The notes under the pieces were generated by a model that did not search any database, was not told where the DNA came from, and saw nothing but the letters and a program-made list of their open reading frames with translations. Both the position numbers and the translations under genes were made by a program. Positions 45,357 to 53,360 of a stretch of 56,918 bases of DNA are shown here, piece after piece (position 1 is the first letter of the stretch; each line of letters begins with the position of its first letter). The stretch lies in NCBI GenBank assembly GCA_030682475.1, contig JAUXOA010000097.1:1-56918 (forward strand). Reading direction: 5' to 3'. The DNA comes from Rhodoferax sp. (GTDB lineage Bacteria; Pseudomonadota; Gammaproteobacteria; Burkholderiales; Burkholderiaceae_C).

Positions 45357-47363
45357 ATGCAGTTTCACACCATTCTGACATCGATTTCCCTGCTGAGCTG
45401 CCTCGCGCTGTGGCCCCAGGCCCCGGCGCACGCCCAGTCCAGGGACGCAGGCCATGCCAGGACGGACGAGGTGATTCTGGAAATGAGCCAGGCCTTCAGG
45501 AAAGCAGATGCCAGGCGCCTGAGCGCCTTGTTGCCTCAGGTGCGTGGTCATGTGCTGGAACCCTGGGCTGCTTATTGGGAGTTGCGCGCCCGGCTGGAGA
45601 CGGCGACCCCGGGCGAGATTCAGGAATTTCTCACCCGCTTTGCCGACACCTACCAGGAAGACCGCCTGCGCAACGACTGGCTGCTGCTGCTCGGCCAGAG
45701 ACGGGAGTGGGGCAGCTTCATGGCCGAATATCCCAATTTCCGCATGAACGACGACCGTTCCGTGCGTTGCTATGCCCTGCTGACCGAATTCAACTCGCGC
45801 GAACTCGATGTCGCGCGCCAGGTCGAAGAACTGTGGCTGGCGCAGCGCGAGGCGGATGACGGCTGTGCCGCGGCGGCAGAGCAGCAAATCAGGGCGGGCA
45901 AGCTCCCGCCCCAGACCGCCTGGCTGCGGGCGCGCCTTGGCATGGAAAACGACCGCCTGCGCGTTGCCACTCAGGCGCTTGACTTGCTCAACACCAAATG
46001 GGCCAGCACGGTCAGCGCCATCTACGCCAACCCTGCGCACTTCCTCGACGGCAAGTTGCTGGCCCTGCGGCCCCGCACCAAAGAACTGGTCACGCTGGCC
46101 CTGATTCGCCTGGCCGTCGGCGACCCGGCCGCAGCCGCAACCGAGATCGACAAGCTGCGCTGGAAAACCCAGCTCACGCAGGAAGAACGCAGCTGGGTGT
46201 GGGGCGTGATCGGCAAGCGTGCCGCCATGCGCCTGTCTGACAGCGCGATGGCCTATTTCCTGAACGGGCAGGACAAGTTCATGCACGACGACCAACTGGC
46301 ATGGAAAGTCCGCAGCGCGCTTCGGGCCGGCAACTGGGTGCAGGTTTCCACCGCCATTGCCGCCATGAGCGAGGGCCAGCGCAAAGACGCCACATGGGTC
46401 TATTGGCGGGCCCGCGCGCTGCTATCCCTGGCCATGGGTGAGGCGGACCGTGCCGAAGCCACCCGTCTACTGGCAAGCATTGCCGGCGTCGGCGGTTTTT
46501 ACGAGCAACTGGCGCTGGAAGAACTGGGCCAGCGCATCACCACGCCCGAGCGGCCGACAGCCCTCACGCCCGAAGAGAAGGAAACCGTCCGTCGCAACGC
46601 CGGCCTCAACCGCGCCCTGTACGCTATTCAAATCGGTTTGCGCAGCGAGGGTGTGCGCGAGTGGAACTACAGCACCAACCTGCACCAACGCGGCGGCATG
46701 AGCGAGCGCGAACTGCTGGCAGCGGCCGATTTGGCCTGCCAGCACGAGGTCTGGGACCGCTGCATCAACACCAGTGAGCGGACCAAAACCGTGATCGACT
46801 TCGAGCAGCGCTTCCCCATGCCGCACAAGGATGCCGTGCTTAGCCGCGCCAGGCAGATTGGCCTTGACCCGGCCTATGTGTACGGCCTGATCCGGCAGGA
46901 AAGCCGCTTTGTCATGGACGCCCGCTCTGGCGTCGGCGCCTCCGGTCTGATGCAGGTGATGCCGCCAACCGCCAGTTGGACCGCCAAAAAAATTGGCCTG
47001 AGCAACTTCAAACCGCACCAGATTACCGAGCGCGATACCAATATTGCCATTGGCACGGGCTACCTCAAGCTGGTGCTGGACGACTTTGCAGGCTCCCTGC
47101 CGCTGGCCGCCGCCGCCTACAACGCCGGCCCCAGCCGACCCCGAAGCTGGCGCGGCCAAAATGGCGCGCCGGTGCTGGAAGCCGCCATCTGGGCCGAGAA
47201 CGTGCCGTTTACAGAAACGCGCGATTATGTGAAAAAAGTGTTGTCCAACACCACCAGCTATGCGGCGCTGATTTCCGGCCAGCCGCAGTCGCTCAAAAGC
47301 CGCTTGGGAGTGGTAGGACCCAGGGATGCCAGCGCAACGGCGATGAGCAGCGATCTACCCTGA
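45357..47363 (+). CDS. Soluble lytic murein transglycosylase (Slt70-like)
   Basis: A 668-residue periplasmic protein that cleaves peptidoglycan to 1,6-anhydro products. Signal peptide 1-27 (PAHAQ), a long alpha-superhelical ring (30-490) and a C-terminal SLT domain: YGLIRQESRFVMDARSGVGA with the catalytic Glu, GLMQVMPPTA, and AAAAYNAGPSRPRSWR. Length fits Slt70. Confidence 0.93.
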   Translation: MQFHTILTSISLLSCLALWPQAPAHAQSRDAGHARTDEVILEMSQAFRKADARRLSALLPQVRGHVLEPWAAYWELRARLETATPGEIQEFLTRFADTYQEDRLRNDWLLLLGQRREWGSFMAEYPNFRMNDDRSVRCYALLTEFNSRELDVARQVEELWLAQREADDGCAAAAEQQIRAGKLPPQTAWLRARLGMENDRLRVATQALDLLNTKWASTVSAIYANPAHFLDGKLLALRPRTKELVTLALIRLAVGDPAAAATEIDKLRWKTQLTQEERSWVWGVIGKRAAMRLSDSAMAYFLNGQDKFMHDDQLAWKVRSALRAGNWVQVSTAIAAMSEGQRKDATWVYWRARALLSLAMGEADRAEATRLLASIAGVGGFYEQLALEELGQRITTPERPTALTPEEKETVRRNAGLNRALYAIQIGLRSEGVREWNYSTNLHQRGGMSERELLAAADLACQHEVWDRCINTSERTKTVIDFEQRFPMPHKDAVLSRARQIGLDPAYVYGLIRQESRFVMDARSGVGASGLMQVMPPTASWTAKKIGLSNFKPHQITERDTNIAIGTGYLKLVLDDFAGSLPLAAAAYNAGPSRPRSWRGQNGAPVLEAAIWAENVPFTETRDYVKKVLSNTTSYAALISGQPQSLKSRLGVVGPRDASATAMSSDLP

Positions 47364-47418
47364 AAAAACCTGCGCGCCACTGACCCCGTGCGCTAGCATG
47401 GCGCTTTTGGAGACCCCC

Positions 47419-48102
47419 ATGCTCAAGCTCGTTATTGGTAACAAAAACTACTCGTCCTGGTCCATGCGCCCATGGGTGCTTCTCAAACAGGCGGGCATCC
47501 CGTTTGAAGAGATTAGGGTACGCTTTGACTCGTTTGAGGCGGGTTCCGCCTTCAAGGCCACGGTCAATGCCCTGACGCCCACCGGCAAGGTGCCGGTACT
47601 GGTTGACGGCGATCTGGTGGTGTGGGACACCTTGGCGATTGCAGAATATGTTGCGGAGCAATTTCCGGAGAAGGCGCTGTGGCCACTTGAGAAGAACGTC
47701 CGGGCCCGGGCCCGCAGCGTCTGCGCCGAGATGCATGCCGGTTTTACTCACCTGCGAAGCAACTGTCCGATGAACATTGAAGCATCCCTGCCGGACACCG
47801 GCGCCCTGATCTGGCGCGACAAACCCGCCGTCCGGGCGGACGTCGCCCGCCTGGTGGACATGTGGCAGGGCTTGCTGGCACGGCATGGCGGGCCGCTGCT
47901 GTTTGGCAATTTCACCGTGGCCGACGCCTACTTCGCCCCGGTCTGCATGCGCCTGAAAACCTACACCCTGCCGGTACCGACAATCATTGCTGATTACGTG
48001 GGACGTGTTTGTGCCCTGCCCGGGGTCAAGGCCTGGATGACTGACGCGATGGCAGAGAAAGACTTTCTCGATTTTGAAGAGCCCTATCGTCTGGCACGCT
48101 GA
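47419..48102 (+). CDS. Glutathione S-transferase family protein
   Basis: A 227-residue protein with a thioredoxin-like N-domain (LVIGNKNYSSWSMRPWVLLK, Ser/Asn region at the expected catalytic place; TGKVPVLVDGDLVVWDTLAI with the cis-Pro and the glutathione-binding Asp) and a helical C-domain (GNFTVADAYFAPV N-capping box). The ATG at 47419 has GGAG upstream and is preferred over 47398. One base separates it from cca. Confidence 0.9.
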   Translation: MLKLVIGNKNYSSWSMRPWVLLKQAGIPFEEIRVRFDSFEAGSAFKATVNALTPTGKVPVLVDGDLVVWDTLAIAEYVAEQFPEKALWPLEKNVRARARSVCAEMHAGFTHLRSNCPMNIEASLPDTGALIWRDKPAVRADVARLVDMWQGLLARHGGPLLFGNFTVADAYFAPVCMRLKTYTLPVPTIIADYVGRVCALPGVKAWMTDAMAEKDFLDFEEPYRLAR

Positions 48103-48103
48103 C

Positions 48104-49306
48104 ATGCAAATCTACATGGTGGGTGGTGCGGTGCGGGATGCCTTGCTGGGTTTGCTGGTGCAAGACCGCGACTGGGTGGTGGTGGGCGCCACGCCTGAAA
48201 TACTTGTTACGCAGGGCTTCCTGCCGGTCGGCAAAGACTTCCCGGTGTTTCTGCACCCCACGACCAAAGAAGAATACGCACTGGCCCGTACCGAGCGAAA
48301 GACCGCCCCCGGCTACCACGGCTTCTGCGTCCACGCCGCGCCCGATGTGACGCTGGAAGAAGACCTGGCGCGGCGCGACCTGACCATCAATTCAATCGCT
48401 GTTAGCGCAGACCACATAAAAGCTGACGGCACTTTTGATAAAACTCTGTGGCAAACCCCTGGCGTACTGGTCGATCCATTTGGTGGCAGGCAGGACATTG
48501 CCAACAAAGTGCTGCGCCACGTGACACCGGCCTTTCGCGAAGACCCGGTGCGCATCCTGCGCGTGGCCCGGTTAGCGGCGCGCTTTGCCGACTTCACGGT
48601 GGCGCCGGAAACCCTGCAACTCATGCTTGAGATAGTGCAATCAGGTGAAGTGGATCATCTGGTGGCCGAGCGGGTCTGGCAGGAGTTAGCCAAAGGCCTG
48701 ATGGAGAACACACCCTCGCGCATGTTCACGGTGCTGCGCGACTGCGGCGCCCTGGCGCGGCTGCTGCCCGAGATCGACACCGGAATTCGCCTCATGAGGG
48801 TACTGGACATGGCGGCCCGCCTCGGCGCTGGACTGGCGGTGCGCTTTGCCTGTCTGACCCACGATCTGGACAAAGAAAAATTGGAATCTGACCCCCATTT
48901 TTCCGACCCCCATTTTTCCCTCAAAGGCGTTTGCGAACGCCTGCGCATCCCCACCGAATGCCGCGAACTGGCCGAGGTGGTGGCGCGCGAGTACGGCAAC
49001 ATCCACCGCAGCGGCGAGTTGGGTGCGGCGGCGCTGGTGCGTTTGCTGGAACGCTGCGACGCCTTTCGCAAGCCGCAGCGCTTTGGCGATGTATTGCTGG
49101 CTTGCGCGTGTGCTGCACGTGGGCAGTTAGGGCTGGCTGAGTCCCCCTACACCCAGGGTCCACGGCTGTTGGCAGCCTTGTCGGCTGCGCAGCGTGTGGC
49201 TACACATTTGATAGCTGAACAGGCAATTATCGCAGGGGCCAGTGGCAAAAATACAGGTCAACTTATCCACCTGGCCCGGGTGGAAGCGGTGAATGCCAGT
49301 CTGTAG
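48104..49306 (+). CDS. cca: CCA-adding tRNA nucleotidyltransferase with altered HD domain
   Basis: A 400-residue class II enzyme adding or repairing the tRNA 3' CCA. Head: YMVGGAVRDALLGL, catalytic pair Asp21-x-Asp23 (DRDWVVVG), RRDLTINSIA, and RVARLAARF. The C-terminal HD domain retains LTHD (His253-Asp254), but the family continuation (GKG/ATTP through LPxHxGHE) is replaced by KEKLESDPHFSDPHFS, a translated repeat, after which family sequence resumes at CERLRIPTECRELAEVVARE. Nucleotidyltransfer should be unaffected; phosphohydrolase activities may be lost. Confidence 0.92.
   Translation: MQIYMVGGAVRDALLGLLVQDRDWVVVGATPEILVTQGFLPVGKDFPVFLHPTTKEEYALARTERKTAPGYHGFCVHAAPDVTLEEDLARRDLTINSIAVSADHIKADGTFDKTLWQTPGVLVDPFGGRQDIANKVLRHVTPAFREDPVRILRVARLAARFADFTVAPETLQLMLEIVQSGEVDHLVAERVWQELAKGLMENTPSRMFTVLRDCGALARLLPEIDTGIRLMRVLDMAARLGAGLAVRFACLTHDLDKEKLESDPHFSDPHFSLKGVCERLRIPTECRELAEVVAREYGNIHRSGELGAAALVRLLERCDAFRKPQRFGDVLLACACAARGQLGLAESPYTQGPRLLAALSAAQRVATHLIAEQAIIAGASGKNTGQLIHLARVEAVNASL
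48881..48919. repeat. Short dispersed motif copy 2 with a 15-bp tandem, inside cca
   Basis: TTGGAATCTGACCCC (48881-48895) matches the copy at 33880-33894. GACCCCCATTTTTCC follows twice without a gap (48890-48904 and 48905-48919), encoding SDPHF twice in frame. Confidence 0.85.
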
Positions 49307-49398
49307 GCATGTGACATTACGTTACAAGTCGTGGGATACTGCACCCTGATCGCGCCGGTTGACCCTTTTCCCGTTATTTCAATTTTGTCTGTACAAGT

Positions 49399-51975
49399 GT
49401 GAACGAAGACCTGACACCACCTTCTGACAGTCAAGCCTCCCAAGATCCGCCGGGCCATCCGTCGGCGCCGCACCCACCGGTGCAAGACTTGAACGATCAC
49501 GAGAACCCCTGGAAACTGGCCCTGGAGAGTTCAGGCGCAGGGATCTGGGACTGGAACGTGGTGACCGGTGAGCAGACCCACTCCAGTCGCTGGCAAGAGA
49601 TGCTCGGCTATGCGGCCAATGAGCTTGTCCCGGCTTACCATGAATTTGCCAGCCGGGTCCACCCGGACGACCTCGCCCATGTGCAGGCCGCCATCACGGC
49701 CTGCCTGGAGGGCCGCTCCGAGGGTTACGCGGTTGACCTGCGCCTGCGCTGCAAGGACGGTTCCTGGAAGTGGATTCTCTCCCGTGGCAGGGTCGCCAGC
49801 CGCGATGCCCAGGGCAAGCCGCTGCGCATGATAGGCACCCACACCGATATCAGCGAGCGCAAGCAGACCGAGGCCGAGTTGCGCGAGGCGAACCAGCGAT
49901 TCCGCGACCTGGTCGATTCCACCGATGGCATTGTCTGGGAGGCCAACGCCACCACCTTTACCTTTAACTTCGTGAGCGGAAACGCCGAACGCATCCTCGG
50001 CTACCCGGTAGCGAATTGGCTTGAACCCGACTTCTGGGCCAACCATATTTATCCACCGGACCGCGATCAGGCCGTCCAATACTGCGCAGCCTGCACTGGA
50101 CGACTGGCTGACCATGAGTTCGAATACCGTTTCGTCGCTCAGGACGGTCGAACGGTGTGGCTACACGACATTGTGAAGGTCGTCGAAGAAAACGGAAAAC
50201 CCCGGTGGTTGCGCGGGCTGATGGTTGACATCACCGCGAGCAAACAGACTGAGGCAGCATGGCGGGAAAACGAGGAGCGCTGGAAGCTGGCGCTGGAGAG
50301 CACCGGTGACGGTGTGTGGGACTGGTATGTCCAGACCGGCGAGGAGTTTTACTCGCAACGCCTGCTGGAGATGTATGGCTTTGACGGAGACGAATTACCT
50401 GATCGCGCTTACGAACTCGACAATCGCACCCACCCCGATGACCTGGCGCAGATGCAGCACGACCGCCAGGCCCATTTTGACGGCCTCACGCCCACCTACG
50501 TCAACGAACACCGCGTGCGCTGCAAGGATGGCAACTGGAAATGGGTGTTGGCCCGGGGCATGGTCATCAGCCGTGATGCCCAGGGCAAGCCGCTGCGCAT
50601 GATAGGCACCCACACCGACATCAGCGAGCGGAAAAAATCAGCAGCGCTGATCTGGCAGCAAGCCCATTTCGACGCGCTGACCGGCCTGCCCAACCGCAAC
50701 ATGCTGCGCGACCGGCTGGAACATGAGATCAAGAAGCGCCGACGCGACGGCCTGCAACTCGCTTGTCTGTTCATTGACCTCGACCATTTCAAGGAGGTCA
50801 ACGACACGCTCGGCCATGACAGCGGCGACCTGCTGCTGGTCGAAGCCGCCCGCCGCATCCGGGACTGTGTGCGCGAGTCCGATACCGTGGCCCGCATGGG
50901 CGGCGACGAGTTCACCGTCGTCCTGACCGAGCTGCCTGACGCCAGCCACTTGGAGGGTATCCTGGAAAAACTCCTGCATGCGCTGGCGTCCGTGTTCCAG
51001 CTCGGCAACGAACAGGTCTTTGTTTCTGCCAGCATTGGCGTGACGATGTACCCGCTGGATGGCACCGAAATCGAAGACCTGTTCAAAAACGCTGACCAGG
51101 CGCTTTATGTGGCCAAGGGTGCCGGGCGCAACCGCTTCAGCTTTTTCACACCGGCACTGCAGGAAACCGCGCAAACCCGGGTGCGGCTGGCCAATGACCT
51201 GCGCGTCGGGCTGATCGACCAACAGTTCAGGGTGCTGTACCAGCCCATTATCGAGCTGGCTACCGGCGCCATTCACAAGGCGGAAGCGCTGATTCGCTGG
51301 CAACACCCGACACACGGACTGATCAGCCCGGCCGCTTTCATCCCGATCGCGGAAGCCTGTGGCCTGATCGTCGATATCGGTGAGTGGGTGTTCCAGCAGG
51401 CGGCCCATCAGGTCCAACAGTGGCGCACAGCGCTGGACCCCCATTTTCAGATCAGCATCAACAAGTCGCGGGTGCAGTTTCACCATGATGGCAGTGCCAG
51501 CAAGGCGTGGATCAAACAACTGCAAGCGCTGGGTTTGCCGGGGGAGAGCGTTATGCTGGAAATCACCGAAGGGCTGTTGCTGGGCTCCAGCACCAGCGTG
51601 GCCGAGCAGTTGCTGGAACTGCGCGAGGTCGGGATTCAGGTGTCACTGGACGACTTCGGCACCGGCTATTCGTCGCTGTCCTGCCTGCAAAAATATGACA
51701 TCGACTTCATCAAGATCGATCAGTCCTTCGTGCGCCTCCTGATTGCGGACTCCGCCGATCTGGCCCTGTGCAAAGCGATCATCGTGATGGCGCATGAACT
51801 GGGCATCAAGGTGATTGCCGAGGGGGTTGAGACATTGCTGCAGCGGGATCTGCTGGCCGCTGCAGGTTGCGATTACGCTCAGGGCCACCTGTTCGCCCGA
51901 CCGATGTCAGCGTCGGAGTTTGAAACCTTCATGGCAGCGCATAGCGCCCTCGGGTCGGTGAAATTCGTCAGCTAA
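49399..51975 (+). CDS. PAS-GGDEF-EAL cyclic-di-GMP enzyme
   Basis: An 858-residue cytosolic signalling protein starting at GTG 49399. Three PAS domains (about 34-155, 160-285, 290-415), then GGDEF (420-585) and EAL (605-845). GGDEF 501-505 is intact and the inhibitory RxxD site (RESD, 492-495) is present five residues upstream. EAL 629-631 (EALIRW) is intact, as are the later ITEGLLL and DDFGTGYSS. Both cyclase and phosphodiesterase activity are possible. PAS1 and PAS3 end in near-identical sequence (DAQGKPLRMIGTHTDISERK), showing recent internal duplication. It overlaps trxC tail to tail by 8 bases. Confidence 0.92.
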   Translation: MNEDLTPPSDSQASQDPPGHPSAPHPPVQDLNDHENPWKLALESSGAGIWDWNVVTGEQTHSSRWQEMLGYAANELVPAYHEFASRVHPDDLAHVQAAITACLEGRSEGYAVDLRLRCKDGSWKWILSRGRVASRDAQGKPLRMIGTHTDISERKQTEAELREANQRFRDLVDSTDGIVWEANATTFTFNFVSGNAERILGYPVANWLEPDFWANHIYPPDRDQAVQYCAACTGRLADHEFEYRFVAQDGRTVWLHDIVKVVEENGKPRWLRGLMVDITASKQTEAAWRENEERWKLALESTGDGVWDWYVQTGEEFYSQRLLEMYGFDGDELPDRAYELDNRTHPDDLAQMQHDRQAHFDGLTPTYVNEHRVRCKDGNWKWVLARGMVISRDAQGKPLRMIGTHTDISERKKSAALIWQQAHFDALTGLPNRNMLRDRLEHEIKKRRRDGLQLACLFIDLDHFKEVNDTLGHDSGDLLLVEAARRIRDCVRESDTVARMGGDEFTVVLTELPDASHLEGILEKLLHALASVFQLGNEQVFVSASIGVTMYPLDGTEIEDLFKNADQALYVAKGAGRNRFSFFTPALQETAQTRVRLANDLRVGLIDQQFRVLYQPIIELATGAIHKAEALIRWQHPTHGLISPAAFIPIAEACGLIVDIGEWVFQQAAHQVQQWRTALDPHFQISINKSRVQFHHDGSASKAWIKQLQALGLPGESVMLEITEGLLLGSSTSVAEQLLELREVGIQVSLDDFGTGYSSLSCLQKYDIDFIKIDQSFVRLLIADSADLALCKAIIVMAHELGIKVIAEGVETLLQRDLLAAAGCDYAQGHLFARPMSASEFETFMAAHSALGSVKFVS

Positions 51976-52411
51976 CACGTGTTTGTTCACGGGTCCAGCG
52001 CACGATGTCAGCCGCGCCCATGGCCCCTGCCTGACGCGCCACCTCAATGCCATTGGCAAACAGGGCCAGTGTCGGAATGCTGCGAATATTGAAGCGAGCG
52101 CCCAGCGCCTCCGCTTCTTCCGTGTTGACCTTGACCAGCCGCACCTTCGGCTCCAGTTGTGCAGCCGCCTGCTCAAACGCCGGCGCCATCTGGCGACAGG
52201 GTGCGCACCAGGGTGCCCAAAAATCCACCAGCACCGGAATCTGGCTGCGGCTGATGTGGCGCTCAAAATTGCTTTCATCCAGCGCCAGCGAATGCGCCAC
52301 GAACAGCGGCTTGTGGCAACTGCCGCAATCGGGCGTCTGGGTCAGGTCGTCGCTGCGCACCCGGTTGGTGGTGTGACAGTGCGGACAAACAATGTGCAGG
52401 GAGTCGCTCAT
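51968..52411 (-). CDS. trxC: Thioredoxin TrxC
   Basis: A 147-residue thioredoxin 2. N-terminal zinc ribbon Cys9-x-x-Cys12 and Cys29-x-x-Cys32 (CPHCHTTNRV, CGSCHKPL), active site WCAPC (Cys69, Cys72), and cis-Pro in IRSIPTLALF. Cytosolic disulfide reductase induced by oxidative stress in related bacteria. Overlaps the PAS-GGDEF-EAL gene by 8 bases in convergent orientation. Confidence 0.94.
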   Translation of the reverse strand: MSDSLHIVCPHCHTTNRVRSDDLTQTPDCGSCHKPLFVAHSLALDESNFERHISRSQIPVLVDFWAPWCAPCRQMAPAFEQAAAQLEPKVRLVKVNTEEAEALGARFNIRSIPTLALFANGIEVARQAGAMGAADIVRWTREQTRVS

Positions 52412-52441
52412 CGGAATACCTTTCTACGCTTCAGACAGAGG

Positions 52442-52984
52442 TCAAAGCAAATTAGCGATTTGCGCTACATCCTCGGGGAACATCTGCCCCGATTCAACCA
52501 TGAGGACCCGGCCGTCGCGGCCACGCACCAGGGTCACGGGCAAGCCCCTGGGCTTGGGCATGACGCGGGCCACCTCCGGCGTGACCAGGCCAACCGGGAA
52601 GGTATAGCCCTTTTTGTTGAGGTAGGTGGTCGCATCCTCAGGCTTTTTGTCGATCGAGAGCGTCAGCATTTGCAGCCCGCGCGTGCGCTGCTCGCGCCAG
52701 AGCTTCTCCATGGATGGGCTCTGAAGGGCGCAAAACGGGCACCAACTGGCCCACCAGTACAGCACCAGCACCTGCGCGTCGGCCTGGGCCGGCTTGAACA
52801 CGCGGCCATCGAGCAGGGTCACCTCGGACAGCCGCAAGCGGCTGCCAAGGGCGGGCAGGGGCGGCGCGCTGGCTTCGCTGGCGGGCATGCTCTGCGCCTG
52901 CGCCCAGTCGCCCGCCGCCGCCAGCCCCACAATGCCCGCGATGGCCGCAGTGCGCTCAAGTAACAGTCGTCGTGTCGAATCCAT
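52442..52984 (-). CDS. TlpA-like thioredoxin, periplasmic
   Basis: A 180-residue exported protein: N-terminal twin-Arg-containing signal (MDSTRRLLLERTAAIAGIVG; RRLLL is close to a Tat motif, otherwise Sec), then a TlpA/ResA fold with WASWCPFC (Cys82, Cys85), cis-Pro in RGLPVTLV. The ATG at 52984 fits the signal; the open frame continues upstream through a repeat element without family character. It precedes trxC on the same strand by 30 bases. Confidence 0.88.
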   Translation of the reverse strand: MDSTRRLLLERTAAIAGIVGLAAAGDWAQAQSMPASEASAPPLPALGSRLRLSEVTLLDGRVFKPAQADAQVLVLYWWASWCPFCALQSPSMEKLWREQRTRGLQMLTLSIDKKPEDATTYLNKKGYTFPVGLVTPEVARVMPKPRGLPVTLVRGRDGRVLMVESGQMFPEDVAQIANLL

Positions 52985-53003
52985 TTTTGTGCCTCCTGAA
53001 ACT

Positions 53004-53168
53004 TTGCGGGACAGACCGCAGCTACAAGCCGAACAGATTGCGGGACAGACCGCAGTTACGCGAAGCGAACCAGCTCTGTCCTCAACTTGAAACGGGTGCT
53101 GGTTGTCTGCCAGCTCTGTCCTCAACTGATCGTCAGATGTTGGATATTCGCCAGCTCTGTCCTCAAAT
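53004..53168 (-). repeat. A-box/B-box 3' element, copy 3 (three A, two B)
   Basis: In the direction of the DUF2905 gene (minus strand): A-boxes near 53168-53152, 53128-53111 and 53088-53071 (TTGAGGACAGAGCTGG core), 40-41 bases apart; the first spacer (GGCGAATATCCAACATCTGA) matches copy 2 with two differences. Then B-boxes at 53055-53038 and 53021-53004 (CTGCGGTCTGTCCCGCAA). The outermost A-box overlaps the DUF2905 stop codon (53163-53165). Confidence 0.88.
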
Positions 53169-53357
53169 AATTTTTGCCACGAAGTTGGCCACCACACTGA
53201 GCAGCAGCGTGCTGGCCAAGGGAACATTCCATTCGCGGCCGAACAGCCGAAAACGCAAGTCACCCGGCAGCTTGCCCAGTCCGATCTTCTGCAGCCAGGG
53301 AGAAAGCCAGCTGAGCAGCAGCAAGGCCAGCAGGATGACGACGAACCAGCGCAGCAT
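53163..53357 (-). CDS. DUF2905 family small membrane protein
   Basis: A 64-residue protein with two membrane helices (about 4-22 and 46-62) and the family centre IGLGKLPGDLRFRLFGREW. Starts at ATG 53357, 3 bases after the methyltransferase stop on the same strand. Its last codons and stop coincide with the first A-box of a repeat, which may have supplied the present C-terminus. Function unknown. Confidence 0.88.
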   Translation of the reverse strand: MLRWFVVILLALLLLSWLSPWLQKIGLGKLPGDLRFRLFGREWNVPLASTLLLSVVANFVAKII

Positions 53358-53360
53358 AGC

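Noticed and set aside
45276..46295. 339-codon open frame antisense to the lytic transglycosylase
   Set aside because: It crosses the start of the cyclo-ligase gene and lacks any family sequence; the sense gene is convincing.
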